Below are positions 9,044 to 17,623 of a stretch of DNA of 64,000 nucleotides, one piece after another. This DNA is from Ramlibacter cellulosilyticus (GTDB lineage Bacteria > Pseudomonadota > Gammaproteobacteria > Burkholderiales > Burkholderiaceae_C). The notes beneath the pieces were generated by a model, which saw nothing but the letters and a program-made list of their open reading frames with translations, was not told where the DNA came from and did no database searches. The first letter of the stretch is position 1, and every line of letters starts with the position of its first letter. The position numbers and the translations under genes were made by a program. The stretch spans positions 124,001 through 188,000 of the forward strand of contig NZ_JACORT010000012.1 of assembly GCF_014297465.1 (NCBI RefSeq), written 5' to 3'.

Positions 9044-11329
9044 ATGCCGTACTCCGTCGCCGTCCGCACCCTGTGCGAGTTCACCGCAAGACGCGGCGAC
9101 CTCGACCTGCGGTTCACTCCGGTGCCCACGGCGCAGGAAGGCATCGCCGGCCACCAGCTGGTGGCGGCGCGCCGCGGCAGCGACTACGAAACCGAGATCG
9201 GCCTGCGCGGCGAGTTCGAGCTGCTCGCGGTGCGCGGGCGCGCCGACGGCTACGACCCCGGCCGCAACCGGCTCGAGGAGATCAAGACGCACCGCGGCGA
9301 CCTGGCGAAGCAGCCCGCGAACCACCGGCACCTGCACTGGGCGCAGGCGAAGGTGTACGGCTGGCTCCTGTGCCAGGCGCGCGGGCTGGCGGAGGTGGAG
9401 CTCGCGCTGGTGTATTTCGACATCGCCACGCAGGAGGAAACGGTCTTCGCGGAAACGCACTCCGCGGATGCGCTGCGCGCGTTCTTCGAGGCGCGCTGCC
9501 GCGAGTTCCAGGCCTGGGCGGCGCAGGAGCTCGCGCATCGCGAGCAGCGCGATGCCGCGCTCGCGTCGCTCGCCTTTCCGCACCCGTCGTTCCGCACCGG
9601 GCAGCGCGACCTGGCGGCGGCGGTGTTCAAGGGCGTGGCGACCGGCCGCTGCGTGCTGGCGCAGGCGCCCACCGGCATCGGCAAGACGATCGCCACCGTC
9701 TTCTCCCTGCTGAAGGCGGCGCCGCCGCATCGCCTGGACAAGGCGTTCTACCTCACCGCCAAGTCGACCGGCCGCCAGCTCGCGCTCGATGCGGCGCAGG
9801 CCTTGCGCCGCAGCGCGCCCGCACTGCCGCTGCGCGTGCTGGAGCTCACCGCGCGCGACAAGGCCTGCGAGCACAAGGACAAGGCCTGCCACGGCGAGGC
9901 GTGCCCGCTGGCCCGGGGCTTCTACGACCGCCTTCCCGCCGCGCGCGCGGAAAGCCTGCAGGTCGCCGCGATGGATGCGCCCACGCTGCGCGGCGTGGCG
10001 GCCCGCCACGGCGTCTGTCCCTACTACCTCGCGCAGGACCTCTCGCGCTGGGCGGACCTGGTGGTCGGGGACTACAACTACTTCTTCGACGGCAGCGCGA
10101 TGCTGCACACCGCCACGCTCGCGAACGAGTGGCGCGTCGGCGTGCTCGTGGACGAAGCGCACAACCTGGTGGAGCGGGCACGGGCCATGTATTCGGGTGC
10201 GCTCTCGCAGGCGGCGCTGCGTGCTGTGCGGGCGACCGCGCCCGCGGCGGTGCGGGCTCCCCTCGACAAGGTGAACCGCGGCTGGAGCGCGCTGCGCAAG
10301 GCGCATGCGCAGGGCACGCTGGACGCGCCGCCGGCTTCCTTCGTCAACGCGCTCAAGCAGGCGGGCAACGCACTGGAAGCGCACTTCGCCGAAGCGGCCC
10401 CCGGCACGGGCGATGCCGGCCTGCAGCAGGCGTACTTCGACATCCTCGGCTTCCTGCGCCTGGCGGAGTCCTTCGGGACGCACTCGGCGCTGGAGTTCAC
10501 CGAGCAGCCGGGGCCGTCCGGCCGGCCCGCGGCCACGGTGCGCATCCAGAACCTGATTCCCGCGCCTTTCCTCAAGCCGCGCTTCGCCGCCGCGCGGTCG
10601 GCGACGCTGTTCTCCGCCACGTTGAGCCCGCCGCACTACCACCTCGACATGCTGGGGATGCCGGCGGACACGGCGTGGATCGACGTGGAATCCCCGTTCA
10701 GCCCCGAGCAGCTGGACGTGCAGGTGGTGGGCAGCATCTCGACGCGCTTTGCGGATCGCCAGCGATCGGCCGCGCCCATCGCGCGCCTGATCGCCGAGCG
10801 CTACGCGGTGCAGCCAGGCAACTACCTCGCGTTCTTCAGCAGCTTCGACTACCTGGAGCTCGTCGCGACGGAGTTCCGGCACGCGTATCCCGGAGTGCCC
10901 GCCTGGCTGCAGGCGCGCGGCATGGACGAAGGCGAGCGCCAGGCCTTCCTGGACCGCTTCGTGCCGGGCGGCGCCGGCGTCGGCTTCGCGGTGCTGGGCG
11001 GCAGCTTCGGCGAAGGCATCGACCTGCGCGGCGACCGCCTCGTGGGCGCCTTCGTCGCCACGCTCGGACTGCCGCAGGTGAACCCGCGCAACGAGCAGCT
11101 GAAGGAACGGCTGGAAGCCGCCTTCGGCGCCGGCTACGACTACACCTACCTGTACCCGGGCCTGCAGAAGGTGGTGCAGGCCGCGGGGCGCGTGATCCGC
11201 ACGCAGGAGGACAAGGGCGTGGTGGTCCTCATCGACGACCGTTTCGCCCGGCCCGCCGTGCGCGAGCTGCTGCCCGCGTGGTGGCGCATCGCGGGGCCCC
11301 GGCCCCGCACCGACCGCCGCACGGGCTGA
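9044..11329 (+). CDS. XPD/DinG-type ATP-dependent DNA helicase with N-terminal PD-(D/E)XK nuclease-like domain
   Basis: A 761-residue protein. Residues about 1-140 look like a PD-(D/E)XK nuclease module: RGRADGYD followed by RLEEIKT gives the D...E-x-K pattern near residues 68-80. The helicase part has Walker A (APTGIGKT, about 208-215), a DEAH box (VLVDEAHNL, near 370), four cysteines (C275, C282, C287, C325) spaced as the iron-sulphur cluster of XPD/DinG helicases, a GSFGEGIDLRG motif V and QAAGRVIRT (motif VI, near 712). It probably unwinds and trims damaged or branched DNA. It stands alone, divergent from the glycosidase-like gene. Confidence 0.92.
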   Translation: MPYSVAVRTLCEFTARRGDLDLRFTPVPTAQEGIAGHQLVAARRGSDYETEIGLRGEFELLAVRGRADGYDPGRNRLEEIKTHRGDLAKQPANHRHLHWAQAKVYGWLLCQARGLAEVELALVYFDIATQEETVFAETHSADALRAFFEARCREFQAWAAQELAHREQRDAALASLAFPHPSFRTGQRDLAAAVFKGVATGRCVLAQAPTGIGKTIATVFSLLKAAPPHRLDKAFYLTAKSTGRQLALDAAQALRRSAPALPLRVLELTARDKACEHKDKACHGEACPLARGFYDRLPAARAESLQVAAMDAPTLRGVAARHGVCPYYLAQDLSRWADLVVGDYNYFFDGSAMLHTATLANEWRVGVLVDEAHNLVERARAMYSGALSQAALRAVRATAPAAVRAPLDKVNRGWSALRKAHAQGTLDAPPASFVNALKQAGNALEAHFAEAAPGTGDAGLQQAYFDILGFLRLAESFGTHSALEFTEQPGPSGRPAATVRIQNLIPAPFLKPRFAAARSATLFSATLSPPHYHLDMLGMPADTAWIDVESPFSPEQLDVQVVGSISTRFADRQRSAAPIARLIAERYAVQPGNYLAFFSSFDYLELVATEFRHAYPGVPAWLQARGMDEGERQAFLDRFVPGGAGVGFAVLGGSFGEGIDLRGDRLVGAFVATLGLPQVNPRNEQLKERLEAAFGAGYDYTYLYPGLQKVVQAAGRVIRTQEDKGVVVLIDDRFARPAVRELLPAWWRIAGPRPRTDRRTG

Positions 11330-11335
11330 GCGGAC

Positions 11336-11527
11336 TCAGCGCGAGCCGCCGCTGCTCGCGCCGCCGCCGGGGCTGACCGCCGCCGGGTTGCCGGACTTGT
11401 TCGCGTCCGTGCTGTTCTTGGTTTCGGACTTGTTGGCCGAGGAGTTGCCCATCGAATGGGTGCCGGACATGTTGGAGCACGCGGCCAGCGCGGCGGCGCA
11501 GAAGACGATACCGAACAGCTTGTTCAT
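11336..11527 (-). CDS. Small Ser/Asn-rich lipoprotein
   Basis: A 63-residue predicted lipoprotein. The signal peptide MNKLFGIVFCAAALAAC ends in a clear lipobox (LAAC, C17). The mature part is short and low-complexity, rich in Ser, Asn, Lys and Gly. It is convergent with the helicase gene, 6 bases apart. No function can be assigned. Confidence 0.72.
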   Translation of the reverse strand: MNKLFGIVFCAAALAACSNMSGTHSMGNSSANKSETKNSTDANKSGNPAAVSPGGGASSGGSR

Positions 11528-11734
11528 GGTGAGTGGAGTGGCAGCCGCCTCGGCTCCGGCGGGATGGAGGCAGCACGCTGCTGCTTTCCCATTACGGCAG
11601 GGCGTCGCGTGGCCATCGGTCGGTGCGCGTCGGCACGCGCGGTGCGTGGCGTCCTACCACGAGCAAGGCCCGCGCGAAGAAGGGGTCCAACGCCCGCGCT
11701 ATGCTGGCCGGCTCGAGAGCAACAAGGAGACACG

Positions 11735-12658
11735 ATGCGCATAGCGATCATGGGTTCGGGCGGGCTTGGCGGCTACTTCGGCGCGAAGCTCGCGAAAGGC
11801 GGGGCGGACGTCACCTTCATCGCGCGCGGGCAGCACCTCGATGCGATGCGCCGGGCCGGCCTGCGCATCGAAGGCCCGGAGCCGCTGCACCTGCGCGAAG
11901 TGCAGGCCACCGACCAGCCCGCGGAAGCAGGCGTGATGGACGTCGTGATGCTGGGCGTGAAGCTCTGGGACACGGAGCAGGCGATCGCGCAGATGCGCCC
12001 CATGGTCGGGCCGGACACCGCGGTGATCTCGTTCCAGAACGGCGTGCTCAAGGACCAGTACCTCCGCGCGGCCTTCGACGCGAAGCAGGTCATGGGCGGC
12101 GTCGGCTACGTCGCGACCACCATCGCCGCGCCCGGCGTCATCCAGCAGACCGGCCCGATGCAGCGCCTCCTCTTCGGCGAGTTCGACGGCAAGTGCTCCG
12201 CGCGCGGCGAGGCGCTGCTCGCGGCCTGCCTCGCGGGCGGCATCAACGCGGAACTCTCCACCGAGATCCAGCGCGAGATCTGGCAGAAGTACGTGTTCCT
12301 CGTCGGCCTGTCCGGCACGACGACCACGATGCGCAGGACGATCGGCCCGATCCGCTCGCACCCGCAGACGCGCGCCTTCCTGGAGGACGTGATGCGCGAA
12401 GTGATCGCCGTCGCGCGCGCGCACGGCGTCGCGCTGCCGGAGGACTACCTCGCCAGCGCCATGCAGCGCGCCGACACGGTGTCGCCGGACATGACCTCGT
12501 CGATGCACCACGACCTGGAGCGCGGCAATCCGCTGGAGGTGCGCTGGCTCTCGGGCGGCGTGGTGGAACTCGGGCGCGAGAAGGGCGTGGCGACGCCCTG
12601 CAACCGCGCCATCGCGGACATCCTCGCCCTGCATGCCGATGGAGCGCGCCGTGGCTGA
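11735..12658 (+). CDS. Ketopantoate reductase family protein (second copy)
   Basis: A 307-residue NAD(P)-dependent reductase. Its Rossmann motif is GSGGLGGYFG (residues 7-16), the conserved asparagine is in SFQNGV (N102) and the candidate catalytic lysine is K185 in REIWQKYVFLVG. An AAGGAG site precedes the ATG. Its 3' end overlaps the start of the mandelate-racemase-like gene by 26 bases, so the two are translated together and likely act on the same catabolic route. It differs clearly from the family member at 726-1733, so this is not a recent duplication. True ketopantoate reduction is possible but less likely in this context. Confidence 0.9.
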   Translation: MRIAIMGSGGLGGYFGAKLAKGGADVTFIARGQHLDAMRRAGLRIEGPEPLHLREVQATDQPAEAGVMDVVMLGVKLWDTEQAIAQMRPMVGPDTAVISFQNGVLKDQYLRAAFDAKQVMGGVGYVATTIAAPGVIQQTGPMQRLLFGEFDGKCSARGEALLAACLAGGINAELSTEIQREIWQKYVFLVGLSGTTTTMRRTIGPIRSHPQTRAFLEDVMREVIAVARAHGVALPEDYLASAMQRADTVSPDMTSSMHHDLERGNPLEVRWLSGGVVELGREKGVATPCNRAIADILALHADGARRG

Positions 12659-13760
12659 AGCGGCGGCGCGCACCTGCGACTTGCGCCTGCGCGGCGTGAC
12701 CTGCACGCCGGTGGAAGTGCCATTGCGCTACGTGCTCGGCACGAGCGCCGCCACGGTCCGGGCCGCGCCGCTGCTGCTCGTCGACGTGCACACGGAGCAG
12801 GGCATCACCGGACGCTCGTACGTCTTCTGCTACCGGCGCAGCGGCGCGAAGCCGATCGCGTCGCTCGTGGAGGACGCGGCGGAGATCGTGCGCGGCGAGA
12901 CCATCGCGCCCGTCGCCTTCGCGGCGAAGCTGCAGCGGCGCTTCGCGCTGGTCGGCGTCACCGGCCTCGTGCGCATGGCGCTCTCCGCCTTCGACATGGC
13001 CTTGTGGGACGCGATGGCGGTGGCGGCAGGCGTACCCCTGGCCACCTTGCTGGGTGCCGCGCCGCGGCCCGTGCGCGCGTACAACTCCTGCGGACTCGGG
13101 CTGATGGCGCCGCCAGCCGCCGCGGACGAGGCGGAAGCGCTGCTCGAAGGCGGCATGCAGGCCGTGAAGCTGCGGCTCGGCTACGCCACCCTCGCCGAGG
13201 ACCTCGCGGTGACGCGCGCCGTGCGCAAGCGCCTGCCCGATGCCGTGCAGCTGATGGTCGACTACAACCAGGCGCTGTCGCGCTTCGAGGCGCTGGAGCG
13301 CGGGCGCGCGCTGCAGTCCGAAGGCGTCGCGTGGCTCGAAGAGCCGATCCGCCACGACGACCTGCCGGGCAATGCGGAGATCGCGCGCACGCTGGACCTG
13401 CCGCTGCAGCTCGGCGAGAACTTCGACGGCCCCAAGGACCTGCTGCGCGCGCTGCAGGCGCAGGCGTGCGACCTCGTGATGCCGGACGTTGCGCGCATCG
13501 GCGGTGTCACCGGCTGGATGCAGGCGGCCGGCGTCGCGGAGGCGCACGGCATCCCCATGAGCTCGCACCTGATGCCCGAGGTCAGCGCGCACCTCCTTGC
13601 GGCCACGCCGACCTGCCATTTCCTCGAGTACGTCGACTGGACCGACGCGATCGCGGCGGAGCCCGTGAAGATCGTCGATGGTCACTGGCCCGTGGGCGAC
13701 AAGCCGGGCACGGGTCTGGCATGGGACAGGCAGGCGGTGGAGCGCTTCCGCATGCCTTGA
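12633..13760 (+). CDS. Mandelate racemase / enolase superfamily enzyme with K166R change
   Basis: A 375-residue (beta/alpha)8 enzyme very like Pseudomonas mandelate racemase over its C-terminal half (e.g. GIPMSSH, SAHLLAATPT). With a constant offset of 15, the metal ligands D195, E221 and E247 appear as D210, E236 and E262; the His/Asp pair H297/D270 as H312/D285; E317 as E332; and K164 as K179. The S-specific base K166, however, is arginine (R181). This should prevent two-base racemisation but leaves histidine-dependent proton abstraction, as in acid-sugar dehydratases. The start is 12633 or the in-frame ATG at 12639. Translationally coupled to the preceding reductase. Confidence 0.9.
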   Translation: MPMERAVAEAAARTCDLRLRGVTCTPVEVPLRYVLGTSAATVRAAPLLLVDVHTEQGITGRSYVFCYRRSGAKPIASLVEDAAEIVRGETIAPVAFAAKLQRRFALVGVTGLVRMALSAFDMALWDAMAVAAGVPLATLLGAAPRPVRAYNSCGLGLMAPPAAADEAEALLEGGMQAVKLRLGYATLAEDLAVTRAVRKRLPDAVQLMVDYNQALSRFEALERGRALQSEGVAWLEEPIRHDDLPGNAEIARTLDLPLQLGENFDGPKDLLRALQAQACDLVMPDVARIGGVTGWMQAAGVAEAHGIPMSSHLMPEVSAHLLAATPTCHFLEYVDWTDAIAAEPVKIVDGHWPVGDKPGTGLAWDRQAVERFRMP

Positions 13761-13843
13761 TCGAGCCGCGCAGTGTTGCGCCGGCGTCGCGCTGCCACAG
13801 TCTGAAACAGGTGGCGTAGCTCGACCGTGGCAAGCTCGACCGC

Positions 13844-14383
13844 ATGCAGTACCGTCGTCGAGCGCTCGCGGCTTTCGTCCTGGCCGCCTCCTCCTGGGCC
13901 CCTGCGGTGGCGGACGCCACCGCCTTCAGCGTCGTTTCCCGTCCGCATGGCTTCGTCGCGAGTTGCAGCGTCGATGCGGGCGAGGCGCTGCGCCGCATCA
14001 ACGCGGCCCGCGCCGCCGGCCAGCGCTGCGGCTGGCGCAAGATGCCGCCGGCGCGCGCGCTGCACTGGGACGGCACGCTGCAGTCCGTCGCCGCGGCGCA
14101 TTCGCGCGACATGGCGCGCCGCAACTACTTCGACCATCGCACCCCCGAAGGCCGGACGGTGCGCGACCGCGTCGCGCGCACCGGCTACAAGTCCAGGCTG
14201 GTGGGCGAGAACCTCGCCGGCGGCGATCGCGACCTGGGCGGCGCGCTGCAAGGCTGGATCGACAGCCCCGCGCACTGCGAGAACCTGATGAACCCGGAGT
14301 TCAACGAGGTGGCGGTGGCGTGCGTCGGGCAGCGGGACAGCCAGTGGGGAACCTACTGGACGATGATGCTCGGCAAGCGCTGA
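13844..14383 (+). CDS. Secreted CAP-domain (SCP/PR1-like) protein
   Basis: A 179-residue exported protein. A signal peptide covers about residues 1-24 (RRR n-region, cleavage near AVADA). The CAP domain follows: LHWDGTLQSVAAAHSRDMA, NYFDHRTPEG, GENLAGG and GWIDSPAHCENLM, including the His and Glu residues that line the CAP cleft. Cysteines at the start of the domain and near its end (HCENL, VACVG) suggest disulphides. Bacterial CAP proteins are common but of poorly known function. It stands alone after the racemase-like gene. Confidence 0.88.
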   Translation: MQYRRRALAAFVLAASSWAPAVADATAFSVVSRPHGFVASCSVDAGEALRRINAARAAGQRCGWRKMPPARALHWDGTLQSVAAAHSRDMARRNYFDHRTPEGRTVRDRVARTGYKSRLVGENLAGGDRDLGGALQGWIDSPAHCENLMNPEFNEVAVACVGQRDSQWGTYWTMMLGKR

Positions 14384-14549
14384 CACGGGCGCTTCCCCTA
14401 GCACACCCGCCCCGGCGCGATCCGCACAGGCGGCGTGGAGAACGCTGTGGACAAGCGTGTGCAGTACGCGCGCAGGCCGCGCCGGCATTGGGTTTGCACA
14501 CGGTGCTGCTTCCTTGGGCAGGCGCTTGCGCGATCCTGACGGGCGGGCG

Positions 14550-15071
14550 TCAGGCTGGCGGTTCGCGCCGCAGCGCGAAGAAGAAAGGCTGCGCCATGCC
14601 CTTCATGTCCATGAGCCCCAGCACGGTTTCGCCGTCGATGCCGCGGAACACGTCCTGGACCGGGATCTCGTCGTAGACCATCGCGGCACTCACGCAGCCG
14701 CGGAACCGGACGGCGCGCAGCCGCGCACGCGATCGCCGCGTGGCCAGCAGGGGCATCAGCGCGCGCACGACAGGGGCAAAAGGCGCGCGCTGGAGCGCCG
14801 GGAAGCGCAGGAGCAGCGGCAGCCCCGGCCACACCCAGCGCGGTCGCACGGAATATGTGCGCGCGCCGCTGCCGAAGACGAGGGGATGCACGTGTTCGGC
14901 ACTCGCGAAACGCTTGCCGTGCCAGCCGAACGCGGTGAGCGCGCCGTCCAGCGGGTGTCCCGTCGGGACTTCCTCGCCCGCCCACGGTCCGAGCATCGCC
15001 TCGGGCTCCATCGGCGGCAGGCTGTCGAAGAAGCGCAGTGCCTCGTCGGCGTTGGCGAAGCGAAGGTTCAT
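14550..15071 (-). CDS. GXWXG / DUF4334 domain protein
   Basis: A 173-residue cytoplasmic protein. The N-terminal half carries the GXWXG motif (LGPWAGEEVPTGHPLDG, residues 27-43), and the C-terminal half matches the DUF4334 pattern (VRFRGCVSAAMVYDEIP to MDMKGMAQPFFFALRR). Neither domain has an established reaction. The start codon overlaps the stop of the upstream FAD oxidoreductase by 4 bases (ATGA), so the two are made together and may work on one lipid or terpenoid substrate; that is inference from context. Confidence 0.82.
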   Translation of the reverse strand: MNLRFANADEALRFFDSLPPMEPEAMLGPWAGEEVPTGHPLDGALTAFGWHGKRFASAEHVHPLVFGSGARTYSVRPRWVWPGLPLLLRFPALQRAPFAPVVRALMPLLATRRSRARLRAVRFRGCVSAAMVYDEIPVQDVFRGIDGETVLGLMDMKGMAQPFFFALRREPPA

Positions 15072-16489
15072 GCGCGCTTCCGCAGCAGGCCGACGAAGCC
15101 GTAGGACTCGGGGGGCGGCAGCACGAGTTCGCGCCCGAGGATCGCGCCGGCGGCCAGCGCCGCGGAGCGCGCGGCACTCTCCATCGAGCACGGGACGGCG
15201 GTAGCGATCCAGTCGCCGGCGAGCAGCAGGCCCTGCAGCCCCGTGCGCGTGGGCGGACGTAGGGTCTCGGTTCCGGGGCGCGGCTGCGGAATGGCCGCGC
15301 GGATGCGGTGCACGCAGGCGCGCAGGACGCGCGCATCGCGCGCGGCCGGTGTGCAGTCGGCGAGCTCCGCCATCGTGCGTGCGACCACTTCGCGGTCGCT
15401 CCACGCGAGCCGCGCATGCGGGCCGATCGCATTGCAGGCGATGACAGACCCGCCACCGGCCAGCTCCGGCCGGATGTTGGCGAGGTCGTAGAAATCGGTA
15501 TTGAAGTCGGCGGGGTTCCACACGCGCGCCCGGAAGCGCAGTTCGCCGACGCGGCGATCGAGGGCCAGCACGGTGCTCGTGTACGGCGCGCCGAGGAAGC
15601 GCGACGCGGCCTCCGCCAGCCCCGCCAGCCGCGCAGAGCGCGTTCGCGCGAGCAGGGGCGCGAGGTTCCACGGCGGCAGCGCGAGCACGCACCAGGGGGC
15701 CCGCAGGACTTTTCCGTCGCGCAGTCGCACGCCAGCGACGCGATCGTTCTCGATCTCGAGGTTGCGCACGGCGCTGCGCGTGAAGAACGCGCTGCCACGC
15801 TCGCGCACCAGCCCCACGCACGCGGGTACGTACAGGCGCGAGAGTCCCGTCGTCGGAAAACCGAAGTGGTAGCCGCTGCGCCCCAGCATCAGCCGGAACA
15901 CGCGCATTGCGGCAGCCGCCGAGCAATGCTCCAGCGGCACGTTCAGCAGCGCCAGCAGGGCGGATCGCCAGAACCAGTCGATGGCCCGCGTCGTCACGCC
16001 CAGGCTGCGCAGCCAGTGCAAGGCCGCGATCCCGTCGAGCGCACGCAAGGACTCTTCGTTCGCGCGGGCCGCATGCCACGCGACGCGCCAGTGGGAGACT
16101 GCATCGCGCCACCCGATGCGGCGCAGCGCGACGGGCAGGTTGGGCAGCCCGTGCAGCGGAGGCGTCCAGCGCACGTTGCGCACGGCCAGCAGCTCGCCCG
16201 CGTCCAGCAGCGTGACCTGCGGCTCGCGTTGCCACTGCACCTGGTCCGCGGTGCCGAGGCGGCGCAGCATGCGGACGAACTGCCGGTGCTCCGAGCTGAG
16301 GACGTGCGGGCCGATGTCGACCTCCAGGCCCATCGTCGCGTCGTGCCAGCTGCGGGCGCGCCCGCCGGCGTCGGCCCGTGCCTCGAGCACCGCGACCTTG
16401 ACGCCCGCATCCGCCAGCGACGCTGCACAGAACAGCCCGGCCACGCCGGCGCCGACCACGACTGCATCGAACTCAGGGGAGGGCGTCAT
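15068..16489 (-). CDS. FAD-dependent amine oxidase/desaturase-like oxidoreductase
   Basis: A 473-residue flavoprotein of the phytoene desaturase / hydroxysqualene dehydroxylase (HpnE)-like group. The dinucleotide-binding motif VVVGAGVAGLFCAASLADAG (residues 10-29) is followed by EARADAGGRARSW (36-48). The C-terminal FAD motif is LLLAGDWIATAVPCSMESA. In the middle, FPTTGLSRLYVPA resembles the substrate-site loop of HpnE-like enzymes. No squalene or carotenoid genes are in the window. It is coupled to the GXWXG/DUF4334 gene by an ATGA overlap. The fold is sure; the substrate is unknown. Confidence 0.87.
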   Translation of the reverse strand: MTPSPEFDAVVVGAGVAGLFCAASLADAGVKVAVLEARADAGGRARSWHDATMGLEVDIGPHVLSSEHRQFVRMLRRLGTADQVQWQREPQVTLLDAGELLAVRNVRWTPPLHGLPNLPVALRRIGWRDAVSHWRVAWHAARANEESLRALDGIAALHWLRSLGVTTRAIDWFWRSALLALLNVPLEHCSAAAAMRVFRLMLGRSGYHFGFPTTGLSRLYVPACVGLVRERGSAFFTRSAVRNLEIENDRVAGVRLRDGKVLRAPWCVLALPPWNLAPLLARTRSARLAGLAEAASRFLGAPYTSTVLALDRRVGELRFRARVWNPADFNTDFYDLANIRPELAGGGSVIACNAIGPHARLAWSDREVVARTMAELADCTPAARDARVLRACVHRIRAAIPQPRPGTETLRPPTRTGLQGLLLAGDWIATAVPCSMESAARSAALAAGAILGRELVLPPPESYGFVGLLRKRA

Positions 16490-16563
16490 CGCGTGCGGCC
16501 AAGGATAGCGGCGAAGCCGCGCGCCGGGGCTCGCCGCGCGGTCAGGGGCTATGCTTCGCGGCG

Positions 16564-16884
16564 ATGGACGACAACCAGATCGAAGTACCGCCTTCCTTCG
16601 CGGCACTCTTCACCTCGCCTTCGGGACACCGGCTCACCGAACCCATGGCCACGGTGCGCACGCGCTACGAGCTGTGCGAGGACATGGCGCAGATGCTTGC
16701 CGAGCAGGCGGCCACGGCGCTGTTCAAGTCGGGCGGCAGCGAGCGCGAGGTGCTCGCGAAGATGGAACAGGCATTGGGTGCCGAGGGCGCCGTGCTGGAG
16801 CCCAGGGAGGCGCGCTGGGTGGTCACCCGGCTCGCGGAGATCCTGGGCTGGGAACCGCCCGCGGACCCGTCAGCCGGTGGATGA
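16564..16884 (+). CDS. Conserved-looking hypothetical protein
   Basis: A 106-residue soluble protein of unknown function. It is mostly helical by composition, with a middle segment around ELCEDMAQMLAEQAATALF and a C-terminal WVVTRLAEILGWEPP. It has no signal peptide or cysteine motif. Its 3' end overlaps the end of the convergent lipoprotein gene by 15 bases. Length, codon use and spacing from the divergent oxidoreductase gene support a real gene. Confidence 0.68.
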   Translation: MDDNQIEVPPSFAALFTSPSGHRLTEPMATVRTRYELCEDMAQMLAEQAATALFKSGGSEREVLAKMEQALGAEGAVLEPREARWVVTRLAEILGWEPPADPSAGG

Positions 16885-17232
16885 GCCGTAGGTGCGCCTG
16901 GCATTGGCGCAGGTGGGGTCCGAAGGCTGCACGTTGGCGATGCCCACGGCGCCGGGGGACTGCACCTGGTTCACCTGCCAGCTCTCGCCGGAGCGCAGCA
17001 GGCGGCCGTCCTGCGTGGCCGTCCAGGCGCATTTGTCGACGCTGCTGCGGTTGACCAGGCTCATGACGGTGTACCCGTAGCCGTAGGCGTCGTACTGCGT
17101 CCAGACTTCCATGGCGACGCCCGGGTGCTGGGCGAACGGGTAGGTGCTCTGCAGGACCGGTGCGTAGACGCATCCGGTCATGAGCGACGCGGCGGCCACG
17201 AGGGACAGGGGCAGGCGGGCGGCGTTCTTCAT
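16870..17232 (-). CDS. Predicted lipoprotein
   Basis: A 120-residue exported protein. The signal peptide (residues 1-20) ends in LMTGC, a good lipobox with C21. The mature part contains aromatic-rich VWTQYDAYGYGYTVMSLVN and a pair of cysteines (DKCAW, PTCAN). The start was set at the lysine-containing Met at 17232 because longer forms lack a signal. Its 3' end overlaps the hypothetical gene on the other strand. The function is unknown. Confidence 0.75.
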   Translation of the reverse strand: MKNAARLPLSLVAAASLMTGCVYAPVLQSTYPFAQHPGVAMEVWTQYDAYGYGYTVMSLVNRSSVDKCAWTATQDGRLLRSGESWQVNQVQSPGAVGIANVQPSDPTCANARRTYGSSTG

Positions 17233-17371
17233 GCGCACTCCTGATGAAGAGCAGTGACGCCATGATGGCGCGGGGGCCTGCCCGACGGCATGGGACCTTG
17301 GTCCAGCCCCCCGGAACGCGCCCGGCTGGCTAGGATGCGAGCGCGGACGGACACCGCGACAGGAGATCCCC

Positions 17372-17584
17372 ATGACCTTGGACCAGTACAACGAAGCCAT
17401 CCAGCAGATCGTCGCCGAGCAGCAGAAGATCGCGCAGTCGACCGCGCAGCTCGCGATGTCCGGCCAGGCGAACCCCACGAATCCCGAGTTCGGCAAGCTC
17501 ATGACGAGCCAGTGGTCGCTGGTGCAGCGCATCGCCAAGCTCAATACGGACCTGATGCTGGGGATCATGTCGCCGAAGAAGTAG
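17372..17584 (+). CDS. Small hypothetical protein
   Basis: A 70-residue hydrophilic, glutamine-rich, helical protein (EAIQQIVAEQQKIAQSTAQL, residues 8-27) ending in Lys-Lys. No signal, membrane segment or known motif is seen. A good AGGAG site precedes the ATG. It lies 39 bases before the aldo/keto reductase gene on the same strand and may share its transcript. Confidence is moderate because of its size. Confidence 0.6.
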   Translation: MTLDQYNEAIQQIVAEQQKIAQSTAQLAMSGQANPTNPEFGKLMTSQWSLVQRIAKLNTDLMLGIMSPKK

Positions 17585-17623
17585 CCGCCCGGCCGCGCGG
17601 GCGATTCCGGTGAAAATCGCCCC

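Noticed and set aside
14447..14455. DnaA-box-like TGTGGACAA
   Set aside because: A single site with one mismatch to TGTGGATAA, with no further boxes or AT-rich region, so no origin is supported.
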